Of a stretch of 33,014 nt of DNA, positions 8,152 through 17,273 are shown piece after piece. The notes under the pieces were generated by a model. That model was not told the origin of the DNA, made no database searches, and worked only from the letters and a program-made list of their open reading frames with translations. The position numbers and the translations under genes were made by a program. The stretch comes from Chloroflexi bacterium OHK40 (GTDB taxonomy: Bacteria; Chloroflexota; Chloroflexia; Chloroflexales; Chloroflexaceae). Location of the stretch: contig SFCB01000068.1 in the NCBI GenBank assembly GCA_004367505.1, positions 1 to 33,014 on the forward strand, read 5' to 3'. How positions within the stretch are numbered: the first letter of the stretch is position 1; each line of letters starts with the position of its first letter.

Positions 8152-8869
8152 GGGGCTGGGCCTCCCCGAGCTCTCGCGTGGCCTCAACGATGGCGGCATC
8201 CATTGCGGCCAGCGGCTGATCGAGCACGGCACCATGGCCAACGGCCAGACACGTAGGGCCAAGGGCCCGCAGGGCATGGGCGCTGGCGAGAGCGGTAGGG
8301 CGGTGCCAGGTAGCCATGGCTGGGAAGGGAAAGAGCATACGCAGGGTGCCCGAAACCGCCAGGCCAGCGCGAGTCTGGAAGGCATCACCGGCGATCAGCG
8401 AGCCGTCCCGGGTGTCGTAGAGCGCGATGTGGCCGGGAGTGTGGCCAGGCGCGGCAACGACCAGCAAGGAGCCGATACGGTCACCATCAACGACGAGACG
8501 GGTTGGGCGGGTGCTCACGGGCTGGAAGGCGCCGCGCGGCTGCGTCTGGGGCTCGTGCTGGTCGAGGGACATGTCGCCGGCGAGGAGGCGCGCGTCGCGG
8601 GCGGAGATCATGACCTCAGCCTCGGGGAGCGCGCTGTGGAGCGCGTCGAGGGAGCCAACGTGATCGGCGTGGGCGTGGGTGAGGATGATGCGGGTGATCG
8701 GGAGACCAAGGGTGCTGGCAGCAGCCAGGATGGCGCGCTCGCTCCCGGGGATTGCGGCATCGATTAGTGTGAGGCCCTCGGGCTCGCGGACAAGGTACGT
8801 GTTTACCGGGAAGACGCGCGGGAAGCGGGTAAGCTGGGTGAGGAATGCGCCGTGATTCGTGATGCGCAT
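8141..8869 (-). CDS. MBL-fold metallo-hydrolase
   Basis: A 242-residue metallo-beta-lactamase-fold hydrolase. The metal site THAHADHVG has His65, His67, Asp69 and His70, followed by APGHTPGHIALYD near 140, IAGDAF near 160 and a late GHG near 220. These are all the ligands of a dinuclear zinc hydrolase, like the glyoxalase II/lactonase branch. No signal peptide. The start is ATG 8869, with a weak ribosome binding site. It is first in a two-gene operon with the TetR regulator, read from a promoter at 8928-8956. The substrate is unknown; candidates are a thioester, lactone or similar ester. Confidence 0.88.
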   Translation of the reverse strand: MRITNHGAFLTQLTRFPRVFPVNTYLVREPEGLTLIDAAIPGSERAILAAASTLGLPITRIILTHAHADHVGSLDALHSALPEAEVMISARDARLLAGDMSLDQHEPQTQPRGAFQPVSTRPTRLVVDGDRIGSLLVVAAPGHTPGHIALYDTRDGSLIAGDAFQTRAGLAVSGTLRMLFPFPAMATWHRPTALASAHALRALGPTCLAVGHGAVLDQPLAAMDAAIVEATRELGEAQPRGA

Positions 8870-8927
8870 GGGGGCGTCACTTTCTGGGTGTGCGGCTCCG
8901 GGCCGCCAGGATAACTAACACTGCTAG

Positions 8928-8956
8928 ATTGTAAACTAATATTATTAGTTCGTCAA
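8928..8956 (-). promoter_or_regulatory. Promoter with TetR-type operator filling its spacer
   Basis: On the minus strand TTGACG (plus 8951-8956) and TACAAT (plus 8928-8933) are exactly 17 bases apart. Those 17 bases (8934-8950, AACTAATATTATTAGTT) are a perfect palindrome about 8942. A repressor bound there would block polymerase, so this is the likely site for the TetR protein encoded in the same operon. The leader to ATG 8869 is about 50 bases. The arrangement is seen directly; the binding protein is inferred. Confidence 0.75.
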
Positions 8957-9103
8957 GGGGTTGTTGAATCATCACCCTTCAACCGAAACCCAACATCCCG
9001 ACATAGCCAAAGCGCCGAGTGCCCCCGTTTAGATCGGTGCCTGACAACCCACCCCGCATCCCACACCCAGCAGGGCATCCTCCACCCCGCCCGGAGGTAG
9101 CCG

Positions 9104-11296
9104 ATGACCAGCGCCCCTCTGCGCGAGCCCGCGCCGCTCGCGCTGCCGGCACCAGCCGCAGCGCTTGCCGACGCCCTGGCCTGGATGCGCCGGCTCCTGG
9201 CCTGGCAGGTTGCCGTGACCCGCCAGACCTTCGGCGCCCTGGCCGACGACGAGTACCGGGGCCTCTACATCCCCGATGCGGAGGCGGAGCTGCTCTGCGC
9301 CCCCGACCCGGCGCTCCCTCCCGCCCTGGTGGAGCGCCGGGCCGATCTGGCCGCTGAGCGGGTAGCGCTGGAGGCCGCCTGGGCCGCCGCCGAGGAGGCC
9401 GGCCACGACATTCCACTGCGCCGGCTGGCCCGCCTCTTCGGCCTCGGCCCCTTTGAGGCCGACGTGCTGCTGCTGGGCCTGGCCCCCGAGCTCGACCTGC
9501 GCTTTGAGCGACTGTACGCCTACATCCAGGACGACGTGACCCGCAAGCGCCCGGCGGTGGACCTGGCCCTCCGACTGCTGGTGCCCGACCCGAGCGGGCG
9601 CCTGCGGGCGCGGGCCACCTTCGACGCTGACGCCCCACTGCTGCGCCACCGCCTGGTTGAACTGGTGGAGGATGGCCAGCGCCACACCCCACGGCTGGCT
9701 CGCTTCATCAAGCTCGACGAGCGTGTGACCGCCGAGTTGCTGGGCCAGCCGGCCATGGACCCGCAGCTGGCTCCCTTCGCCACCGCCGAGCGTCCAGCCC
9801 ACGGACTGGGGGCGCTGGTCCTGACGGCTGGCCTCGCCGATCGGCTGCGCCAGGCCTGGGCGGCCCACCCCCAGGGGCTCGTGCTCGCCCTGCAGGGTGG
9901 CTACGGCAGCGGACGCCGGGCGGTCGCCGCCGCCCTCTGCGCCGAAGCAGGCGTCCCACTGGTCACGATCGATCTCCCGCGCCTGGTGGCAGCCGAAACG
10001 CTGGCACCCGCCGAAGCGGCGTGCCGCATCGCCCGTGAGGCAGCCCTGCGTGGCGCCGCTTTGCTGCTCATCGGGGCAGACGTAGTGCTGCACGACGAGG
10101 CGAAAGGCCACTGGCGGGCCGCCCTGCTGGGTGCCCTCGATGGGCTGGAGGGCACCTGCTTTCTGGCGATCGAGCGACCGTGGGAGGCACGTGGTCTGCT
10201 GCGGCGGGCGGCCTTCCTCAGAACCGAACTGCCCGCACCGGGGTTCGGCGAGCGCGAGACGATCTGGCGCGAGCGCCTGGGCGGCGCCGCGCCCGCGCCG
10301 GCCGACCTGCAAGCCCTGGCGAGCACCTTTCGCCTGAGCGGCGGGCAGATCCGCGATGCGGCCGCCATGGCCCGCAGCCTGGCCCGCTGGCGCAGCGGCA
10401 ACGGCGCCCCACCCACCCGCGAAGAGCTCCTGGCCGCCTGCCGCGCCCAGTCGAGCGGGCGCCTCAACACCCTGGCGAGCAAAGTGGCCACCAGCTACCG
10501 CTGGGACGACATCGTCCTCCCGGCTGACCAGGTAGCCCTGCTGCGCGAGATCTGCATGCAGGTGAAGCACCGCCGCACCGTGCTGGAGCGCTGGGGCTTC
10601 GATCGGCGCCTGGCCATGGGCAAGGGCGTGAATGTGCTCTTCGCCGGCCCCTCGGGCACTGGCAAAACCATGGCCGCCGAGATTATCGCCGCCGACCTGG
10701 GCCTGGAGCTCTATAAAGTGGACCTGGCCTCCATGGTGAGCAAGTACATCGGCGAAACCGAGAAGAATCTCGACAAGGTGTTCACTGCCGCCCGGGAGGC
10801 CAACGCGCTCCTCTTCTTCGACGAAGCCGACGCGATCTTCGGCAAGCGCTCGGAGGTGAAGGACGCCCACGACCGCTACGCCAACATCGAGGTGGGCTAC
10901 CTGCTGCAAAAGATGGAGGAGTACGACGGGGTGGTGATCCTCGCCACCAACCTGCGCAAGAACCTCGACGACGCCTTCGTGCGGCGCCTGCACGTCGCGA
11001 TCGACTTCCCCTTCCCCGAAGAGCCGGACCGCCTGCGGATCTGGCGCAAGGTCTTCCCGAGCGAGGCGCCTCTTGCTGATGACGTGGACCTGGCCTTCCT
11101 GGCGCGGCAGTTCAAGCTGGCGGGCGGCAACATCCGCAATATCGCCCTGCTGGCGGCCTACCTGGCCGCCGAGGACGGCACCACGATCGGCATGGCCCAC
11201 GTGATCCGCGCGGTGAAGCGCGAATATCAGAAGCTCGGCAAGCTGGTGACCGAGGCAGAGTTCGGACCGTTCACTGCCCTGGCCCGGGCGGTGTGA
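9104..11296 (+). CDS. eCIS AAA+ ATPase (Afp15/Pvc15-like)
   Basis: A 730-residue ATPase with two AAA-like modules. The first, near 265, has only a degenerate P-loop (GGYGSGRRAV, Lys replaced by Arg) and no clear Walker B. The second is complete: Walker A GPSGTGKT at about 514-521, Walker B LLFFDEADAIFG near 568-579, sensor VILATNLRKNLDDAFVRR, then a lid ending near 720. This double-module ATPase, with a helical N-terminal region of about 230 residues, is a hallmark of extracellular contractile injection systems. Its role is thought to be in assembly or cargo handling. ATG 9104 follows GGAGG. It is the first gene of the plus-strand series and is followed directly by cargo-like genes instead of the particle genes. 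Confidence 0.92.
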   Translation: MTSAPLREPAPLALPAPAAALADALAWMRRLLAWQVAVTRQTFGALADDEYRGLYIPDAEAELLCAPDPALPPALVERRADLAAERVALEAAWAAAEEAGHDIPLRRLARLFGLGPFEADVLLLGLAPELDLRFERLYAYIQDDVTRKRPAVDLALRLLVPDPSGRLRARATFDADAPLLRHRLVELVEDGQRHTPRLARFIKLDERVTAELLGQPAMDPQLAPFATAERPAHGLGALVLTAGLADRLRQAWAAHPQGLVLALQGGYGSGRRAVAAALCAEAGVPLVTIDLPRLVAAETLAPAEAACRIAREAALRGAALLLIGADVVLHDEAKGHWRAALLGALDGLEGTCFLAIERPWEARGLLRRAAFLRTELPAPGFGERETIWRERLGGAAPAPADLQALASTFRLSGGQIRDAAAMARSLARWRSGNGAPPTREELLAACRAQSSGRLNTLASKVATSYRWDDIVLPADQVALLREICMQVKHRRTVLERWGFDRRLAMGKGVNVLFAGPSGTGKTMAAEIIAADLGLELYKVDLASMVSKYIGETEKNLDKVFTAAREANALLFFDEADAIFGKRSEVKDAHDRYANIEVGYLLQKMEEYDGVVILATNLRKNLDDAFVRRLHVAIDFPFPEEPDRLRIWRKVFPSEAPLADDVDLAFLARQFKLAGGNIRNIALLAAYLAAEDGTTIGMAHVIRAVKREYQKLGKLVTEAEFGPFTALARAV

Positions 11297-11343
11297 GCGG
11301 CTCCCTCTACCCACCGGCCTGGATGGCCGCTCATCGCGCCCCG
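11294..11343 (+). other. Inverted repeat after the AAA+ gene
   Basis: TGAGCGGC (11294-11301, including the stop codon) pairs perfectly with GCCGCTCA (11336-11343). No T-run follows, so it is a transcript hairpin that could trim or stabilise mRNA ends, not an obvious terminator. Confidence 0.4.
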
Positions 11344-11373
11344 CCTTGCGCTTGCGAAAAGGAGCAACGTGCT

Positions 11374-13212
11374 ATGGAACGCAGCCGCCCCCCGACCTCT
11401 ACCCAGCAGATCCGGCGGCGCCGGGCCCGCCGCTCGCAGGACGACGGACAGCCTGCGGCGCCGGGACCCCGGGCCCTTGGGCCGTGGCCGGGGCACGTTA
11501 CCGCCCGCGCGGCCATGCACGACGCGGTGGCCGGGGCCCAGCAGCAGCTCGGCAACCAGGTTGTGCAGCGCCAGCTGGTGCAGCGGGAGCACACCACGCT
11601 CAGCCAGGGCAGCAGCGGCCCCGAGGTGCGGGCACTGCAGGAACTGCTGAACGCAGCAGGAGCATCGCTTGAGCCCGATGGGATCTTCGGTGCGGCCACC
11701 AGGGCTGCCGTGATCGCCTTGCAGCAGCAGCGGGGGCTGACCCCCGACGGCATCGTGGGGCCGAACACCTGGGCAGCGCTGGAGGGCGGGCCCGGTGCCG
11801 GGGTGGACCCGATGGTTGGCGCGGAGAGCCCAGAGCAGGAGGCCAAGCGGGCCTTTGCACGGGCCGAAGCCCTCTTCGACGCAGAGCAATACGCCGAGGC
11901 CCTTCGCTTCTACCAGATGGTCTACCGGCTGCCAGAGCTAGGCACGCACCGCGCCGGCGCAACCTGGAACATGGCCCGCTGCCAGCAGATGCTCGGCAAG
12001 CGGGCCGAAGCGATCGCCCTCTTCCAGGAGTACATGCTCTTCCCCGGCGCCGCCACCGACGAGGCCCTGGAGATGATCCGCCGCCTACGAGCCGGCGAGA
12101 ATGCGCCGAACGACCTGAGCACGCTGGAGCAACCGACCGCCGAGGAGCGGGCCGAGGCCGACGCCCAGACCCGCCAGGAGCTCGACGCGGGCCACGCCGC
12201 CGGCGATCCGTCGGCAGCCTTGCCCCACTACGAGGCGGCCTACAACCTGCGCGCCTCGCCGGACCTGCGCCATGAGGCGACGATCGCGCTGGCCAACACC
12301 CACCGCGACCTGAACCACGCCGAGCAGGCGATCGACCTCTGGCAGGAAGCTCTGAGCTTCCCCGGGGTAACCGACGAGGAGCGGCTGATGCTCACCGACC
12401 AGATTCGTCGCATGCGCGTGGGCGGCGCGGCCGACCTGGCCGATGCCCAGCCACTAACGCCCCAGGAGCAAGAACTTGAGCACACCCTCGGCAGCACGGC
12501 CTTCGAGGGCGGGCGCTACGAAGAGGCCCTGGAGCACTTCGGGCGGCTCTACGCCCAGCCCGAGCTGCGGGGTACGCTGATCGACCGGCCGACACTGATC
12601 TATATGATGGCCCTCGCCAACCAGCGCCTGGAACAGTACGACATGGCGATCTCTCTCTTCCAGGAAGAGATCCTTTACCCCGGCACCAGCGAGGGCGCCC
12701 GCCAGGAAGCCCTGGAGCACATCCGCCAGTGCCGCATGGGCGAGCAGGAGAGCCATGTGCGTCTCGATGGCGAGACTATCTCCAATGATGAGACCAGACT
12801 CATTGAGGGCCAGGTCTTTTTTGAGACCGGCAAGGCCGAGATCAGCGGCCTGGGGAACGACACGATCAGAGGGGTCGTGGATCTGCTCAGAGAGCGCCAC
12901 GCCGCTCAGCCGGGCTTGAGCTTCCGCATCGCCGTGGTGGGCGGGGCGAGCAGTCGCTGGCGCGGCGCCGAAGGCCCCGATGAGTCCGACCGGCTCAACC
13001 TGGCGCTCTCCTGGCAGCGGGCCGCTGCGGTGGAGACGGCGATCGTAGCCCAGCTCCCGCCGGAGGAGATCGCCAGCGGCGTCTACGCCATGCACACCGA
13101 CGCCCAGGGCGACGCGATAGCCGAGGCGCTCGGGCTCGACCCCGATGATAACACCTGGCGCCTGCGCAGTGTGATGATCAGCGTCTGGGCCAGGGAGGCG
13201 GCAGTACCGTAG
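11374..13212 (+). CDS. Peptidoglycan-binding/TPR/OmpA-like eCIS-associated protein
   Basis: A 612-residue modular protein. Residues 1-45 are basic and Pro-rich. Residues 48-72 carry the tag-like element QQQLGNQVVQRQLVQRE. Residues 74-137 form a peptidoglycan-binding domain of the PF01471 type (LSQGSSGPEVRALQELL, PDGIFGAATRAAVIALQ, DGIVGPNTWAAL). Residues of about 155-480 are three TPR-like blocks (AEALFDAEQYAEALRFYQMVY; GGRYEEALEHFGRLY). The last 130 residues resemble an OmpA-type cell-wall-binding fold (GQVFFETGKAEIS, then SDRLNLALSWQRAAAVETAIVAQL). ATG 11374 follows AAGGAG by 9 bases. It may tether particle or cargo to the envelope, or be cargo itself. The function is inferred. Confidence 0.75.
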   Translation: MERSRPPTSTQQIRRRRARRSQDDGQPAAPGPRALGPWPGHVTARAAMHDAVAGAQQQLGNQVVQRQLVQREHTTLSQGSSGPEVRALQELLNAAGASLEPDGIFGAATRAAVIALQQQRGLTPDGIVGPNTWAALEGGPGAGVDPMVGAESPEQEAKRAFARAEALFDAEQYAEALRFYQMVYRLPELGTHRAGATWNMARCQQMLGKRAEAIALFQEYMLFPGAATDEALEMIRRLRAGENAPNDLSTLEQPTAEERAEADAQTRQELDAGHAAGDPSAALPHYEAAYNLRASPDLRHEATIALANTHRDLNHAEQAIDLWQEALSFPGVTDEERLMLTDQIRRMRVGGAADLADAQPLTPQEQELEHTLGSTAFEGGRYEEALEHFGRLYAQPELRGTLIDRPTLIYMMALANQRLEQYDMAISLFQEEILYPGTSEGARQEALEHIRQCRMGEQESHVRLDGETISNDETRLIEGQVFFETGKAEISGLGNDTIRGVVDLLRERHAAQPGLSFRIAVVGGASSRWRGAEGPDESDRLNLALSWQRAAAVETAIVAQLPPEEIASGVYAMHTDAQGDAIAEALGLDPDDNTWRLRSVMISVWAREAAVP

Positions 13213-13230
13213 GGGACAGGGGAGCAGACG

Positions 13231-16035
13231 ATGGCAGGACCGGTACGGCGACAAGCTGAGATGGCGCCGCAGGCGCGGGTGGAGCGGGGCACCTGCCCCG
13301 AGCAGGTGGCCCCGGCACCGATGCTGGAGCATGCGCACGCGCCCCGGCAGGGCCGGCCGCTTCGCCCGGCGGCACTCCTGCACCTCCAGCGCACCTGCGG
13401 CAACAGCGTAGTGCGGCGTACGCTGCAGCGCCAGCCCGCTCAGGAACCTGCTACGCCCGACCCGGAGCGGGCCCTTGCCGAGGCGCTCGTGGCCCAGCTG
13501 CGGGCCGGTGGGATCACCGTGGCAGCGTACGTACCTCCAGCGACGGCACAAGGCAACCGCGTGCGGGGAGCCGCCGAGTTCCAGCGCCAGGCCGACCAGT
13601 ATGCCGAAGATCACCAGGCCCTGGGCCTGAGCCGCGGTGCCATTCAGCAGGGCGTGGCCATGCCACTTACGGAGAGCCTGCCCAGCTTGCTCCAGCGGCT
13701 CAGCCAGGCGGCTGAGAACCTCCTGCTGCGCTACCCCGACCTGACAGGCGGCCAGTCGCTCCCGCTCACCGTGCGCACCCTGGGCATCTTCACCCATGGC
13801 GGCAACCGCTCGCTCCAGGCCGGTGCCCAGGCGGACTGGATCCGCACCACGCTCCCCGACTGGGTGGCCGGGATTACGCCGTACCTGGCCCCCAGCCCCC
13901 AGGTGCTGCTCTACGCCTGTTCAGTCTCTGGCGACCCTCCCACGGGCATTCCCTTCGCCCAGGCGCTGCAGGAGCAGCTCCAGACGAGCCTGGAGGAGCG
14001 CTATGGACCCGACGCGGGCGTGAACCCGGAGGTATGGGGCCACACCTCGGTGGGCCACACGACCGCCAACTCCCAACTGCGCTCCTTCGGTGGCGCCGGC
14101 GGTGTCACGCTCCACGCCGAACTGGCCGAGCGACTGGCTGCCCTGGCCGCCGAGCGGGCGCACCCTGGCGGCCTCGCCAGTCTTGGCCCGCGCGACCAGG
14201 AACGTCTGCGGGCACGGGCGCGCCGGGCCATCCGGCGGCTGCTCCGCACCGAGACGGGCCGCGAGGCTCCGACAAACGTCTACGTTCGTGAGATCCCGCG
14301 CATGGGCATCGAGCGCGTCTGGGAGGACCTGAGCAGCGCCGCGTCGTCCGACGTGAGCGACCTGGGGCTGACCCCGGAGGCGACCGACCGCCTGGCTGAG
14401 GGCCGCGCGATCTTCCAGGGCCGCTTTGAGGGTGAGCTGGCCGCGCTCGAGCGCGCCGCGGCGACGATGCGTCCGCTGGCGGCTGCCGCACCCGAGCCGG
14501 CACCGGCGGTGGCACCGGCACGGAGGGCCATGCGGCACCCGATAGCTGGCCGCAGCGCCCGGACAGTTGCCCGAACCGTTCAGCGCGACGGCGACCGCAC
14601 TCCTGCACCCGGCGTCGATCGCGTCGCAGCCCGCACGCCCCGCGCTACGGCTGCTCCGGGCGCACTGCAGCGTTTCGGCAGCGCCGAGCACCAGCAACTG
14701 GGAGCCGAAGCCTCGGGGGACGCTTCGGTTGGAATCGATCTGGGGAACGGAACGGAGCTCAGCTACGGCGAGATGGTGGCCCTCGCCGGCGACTTCTTCG
14801 GCAGCATCGATGAGATTCGCGCCCTGGCAGCGACCCCCGCCGGCCAGGCCGAGCTGCGCTGGACCCGCTGGTGGGCGCTGCACACCGGCGCCGAGCCCAC
14901 GGTCGGCGAGGAGGTGAAGCAGCGTGTGCGCGATCGCTACTACCGCCTGGCGGCGAACAACGCCTCACACTTCAGCGCGGGTGGCACGGCCAGCAACGCC
15001 TTCGAGCAGAACCATCTTGGCGCCCTCAGCAAGGCGTTCTTCGCGGGGGCGGGCGGCAACGACACGCGCTGGCAAGAGGCAATGGCGGAAGAGGCCTTCG
15101 CCCAGCACTACCTCAGCGATATGTTCGCCGCCGGCCACGTGCGCATGCCGCGCACCGAGATGAAGGCGTGGTACCAGCAGAACTATCCCGACTCGATCGA
15201 CCGCTTCGTCGGCTACATCGCCGACCGGATGACCCGAGCGCTCGACGAGCGGGGCGACATCCCCTGGTACTGGCCAAACAGCTCGGTCCAGAGCCGAATC
15301 GTGGCTCGCATCCGCGCCCTTGGCGGCAGCGCCCTCGCCAGCTTCTCGCTCGGCGATATCGTGGGTCTGGCCTACCACGACTACGACAACGCCCACGGTC
15401 TGGGCGTCGTCTCCGAGCTCGACCCACAGGGCAACGAGGTGCCGGGGGGGTACCGCTGGACGGCTCTCGGCGACAGCCACCTCGCCCAGTCGCCCATTAC
15501 CCGGCAGATGGCTGTGGCGGCCATGCGAGCCTCTCTCGACGAACTGCACCGGGCCCGGGAGGCCGGCCAGCGCCTGGCGAACGGCGCCTGCCTGCCCGAG
15601 GAGCAAATTCAACTGGAGATGCAGCAGGCCGTCGAGGCGCTGCGACCCTTCCGCGGGCCGCGCTTCGTCCCACGGGCAGACCCTTCGTCCGCCAATGTGC
15701 AGATGAACTGGCAGTGGGGCAGCCTGAACAGCGAGCTACGTGAGGCGGTGGACCACGCCGTCAAGCACGATATCGTCAACGCGCTGCGCGACAAGACTGG
15801 CGACGTACCAGAGGTGTTGCGCTTCGACCGCCTGGGCAATGAGGACGCGAGCGGGGCCGTGGCGCTGCACGTTCGCGATGTGTTTACCGGAGCGGTAGAC
15901 CACCTGAGCGATCGGGGCATCGCGGCGATCGAGGCGGCGATCAATGCCCCGGCGCTGGTTGTCACCGAGAGCGTCGAGCCGCACGACGCGGGTGTCCCGC
16001 TCCCGGCTGGCGTCCCGCTTCCGGCCGCTCCGTGA
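13231..16035 (+). CDS. Large candidate eCIS effector: caspase-like and zinc-phospholipase-like regions
   Basis: A 934-residue protein. At 47-68 it has the tag element ALLHLQRTCGNSVVRRTLQRQ. Residues 180-290 contain LGIFTHGGN (His189) and QVLLYACSVSG (Cys230), followed by PEVWGHTSVGHT, an order and spacing like clan CD (caspase-like) peptidases. Residues 410-480 are a Pro/Ala linker. From 480 a second region contains NNASHF (His580), NHLGAL (His595), EEAFAQHYLSDMFAAGHVRMP (Glu621, His626, Asp630, His636), YHDYDN (716-720) and LGDSHL. This spacing of His/Asp is typical of alpha-helical zinc phospholipase C/P1-nuclease-like folds. ATG 13231 follows a GGGGAG. Both enzyme calls are inference from motifs. 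The position beside the AAA+ gene suggests a toxin carried by the particle. Confidence 0.7.
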   Translation: MAGPVRRQAEMAPQARVERGTCPEQVAPAPMLEHAHAPRQGRPLRPAALLHLQRTCGNSVVRRTLQRQPAQEPATPDPERALAEALVAQLRAGGITVAAYVPPATAQGNRVRGAAEFQRQADQYAEDHQALGLSRGAIQQGVAMPLTESLPSLLQRLSQAAENLLLRYPDLTGGQSLPLTVRTLGIFTHGGNRSLQAGAQADWIRTTLPDWVAGITPYLAPSPQVLLYACSVSGDPPTGIPFAQALQEQLQTSLEERYGPDAGVNPEVWGHTSVGHTTANSQLRSFGGAGGVTLHAELAERLAALAAERAHPGGLASLGPRDQERLRARARRAIRRLLRTETGREAPTNVYVREIPRMGIERVWEDLSSAASSDVSDLGLTPEATDRLAEGRAIFQGRFEGELAALERAAATMRPLAAAAPEPAPAVAPARRAMRHPIAGRSARTVARTVQRDGDRTPAPGVDRVAARTPRATAAPGALQRFGSAEHQQLGAEASGDASVGIDLGNGTELSYGEMVALAGDFFGSIDEIRALAATPAGQAELRWTRWWALHTGAEPTVGEEVKQRVRDRYYRLAANNASHFSAGGTASNAFEQNHLGALSKAFFAGAGGNDTRWQEAMAEEAFAQHYLSDMFAAGHVRMPRTEMKAWYQQNYPDSIDRFVGYIADRMTRALDERGDIPWYWPNSSVQSRIVARIRALGGSALASFSLGDIVGLAYHDYDNAHGLGVVSELDPQGNEVPGGYRWTALGDSHLAQSPITRQMAVAAMRASLDELHRAREAGQRLANGACLPEEQIQLEMQQAVEALRPFRGPRFVPRADPSSANVQMNWQWGSLNSELREAVDHAVKHDIVNALRDKTGDVPEVLRFDRLGNEDASGAVALHVRDVFTGAVDHLSDRGIAAIEAAINAPALVVTESVEPHDAGVPLPAGVPLPAAP

Positions 16036-16093
16036 GCAGCATACCCCCTGCGGAAGCCATTCAGGCCCGAAACCCTCGCGAAGGAGCAATGGT

Positions 16094-17254
16094 ATGGCCG
16101 AATACGACCAGCACGAGCGCATGCGTGGCCAGCGTTTGCCAGCCACGGCAAGCCCGGCCCTCGGCAACGAGCCACGCGCCACCGAGGCTGCGCCACCCGG
16201 GCCGGTAGGCGGCGCGGCCCTGGCCAACCCGCGCCTGGGCCATCCCACGGCCTCTCCACTCCGGCGGGCGGCGCTGCAGCGCGTCGCGGGGAGCCGTGGC
16301 AACCAGGCCGCCGCCGCTGCCATCGCGCGGGCCAGGGTCGCCGAGCCGGGGCCAGCCGAGGAGCAGCAGGAACAGCAGGCCGAAGCTGACCCGATCGTCA
16401 ACGCGACCCTGACCTTCGGCCCCTACGTGCCGAGTGGCCAGTGGAGCATGGGCGCGCCAGCACGGGCCTTTGCCAGCCGCAGCGACCGCAGCAGCGACAC
16501 AGGCGCCAACCTCTTCGCGAGCCGGGCCCAGCGCGCCACGCCCGCCATCCAGCGCGCCGACGCCGAGGCCGGCGGGGTGTCCTTTACCGTCACCGCCTTC
16601 AGTCCCACCGTCGCCGGCGGCTTGCAGATCACCGAGGACGCGACCGGGGTCGGTATCAGCAGCCAGACCTACACCGCCACCGGCACCGTCGAGGCCACCG
16701 GCCCGAAGAGCCGCGTCGCCAACTGGGATGTTGGCTTCCTCCAGACCGTCTACGAGTCCAGCCGCAACTTCTACTACAAGTCCAGTGCTCGCACCAAATC
16801 CAGCGACGTCTGCACCGTGCTGCCAGTGCGCGATGGTGACACGCTCATCCAGCCGTGGTACGGCATGGAGACAGTGAGCTCCTTCCTGGCTGCCTCACCC
16901 GACACGCAGAGCTCGACGATGCAGGACACGCCGGGCACGAGCAGTAGCTGGGACGACCCGGTGAGCGGGGAGGCCGACACCCTCGACCACACCGACGGCC
17001 GCGACGTCTTCCGCTCCTGGCTGGCGGTACGTAACCGCACCGACTTCCACAAAAAGTACCTGCGCTTCGCCGACTGGCGGGTAGACTACTCCACCACTGT
17101 GGACACGACCCAGCCGGTGGGGAGCCGGGTGACGGCAGGTGGCGCCGCAGGCGCCTCGGTGACCGGCCAGGGGAACGGGATGGGCGGCAAGCAGCCCGCA
17201 CTCTTCGACCCGGTGGCCAACGATGTGGCGAAGGTGCGCAACACCACCTGGTAG
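16094..17254 (+). CDS. Unrecognised eCIS cargo-like protein with LQR/GN tag
   Basis: A 386-residue protein that I do not recognise. Residues 1-85 are Ala/Pro-rich and contain LRRAALQRVAGSRGNQAAAAAI, a variant of the element shared with three neighbours. Residues 85-180 are a low-complexity linker. Residues of about 165-386 are Thr/Ser-rich with a beta-strand look (FTVTAFSPTVAGGLQITEDATG, YTATGTVEA, FYYKSSARTKSSDVC, a DGDTLIQPWYGMETV stretch), suggesting a compact beta-rich domain. There are few cysteines and no membrane segment. ATG 16094 follows AAGGAG (16081-16086) by 7 bases. It sits between the large candidate toxin and a helical unknown, so it is probably cargo or a cargo partner. Confidence 0.75.
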   Translation: MAEYDQHERMRGQRLPATASPALGNEPRATEAAPPGPVGGAALANPRLGHPTASPLRRAALQRVAGSRGNQAAAAAIARARVAEPGPAEEQQEQQAEADPIVNATLTFGPYVPSGQWSMGAPARAFASRSDRSSDTGANLFASRAQRATPAIQRADAEAGGVSFTVTAFSPTVAGGLQITEDATGVGISSQTYTATGTVEATGPKSRVANWDVGFLQTVYESSRNFYYKSSARTKSSDVCTVLPVRDGDTLIQPWYGMETVSSFLAASPDTQSSTMQDTPGTSSSWDDPVSGEADTLDHTDGRDVFRSWLAVRNRTDFHKKYLRFADWRVDYSTTVDTTQPVGSRVTAGGAAGASVTGQGNGMGGKQPALFDPVANDVAKVRNTTW

Positions 17255-17273
17255 CCCACACGAGGAGGGCCCG

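Noticed and set aside
9029-11314. A 761-codon open frame on the minus strand opposite the AAA+ gene
   Set aside because: Mirror of a GC-rich coding region. It lacks domains and a ribosome binding site and has Gly/Gln/Val/His-rich content typical of antisense frames, while the plus frame has complete Walker motifs.
12454-13797. A 447-codon minus-strand frame spanning two genes
   Set aside because: It crosses the junction between two well-supported plus-strand genes with tag motifs and domains, and its translation shows no domain.
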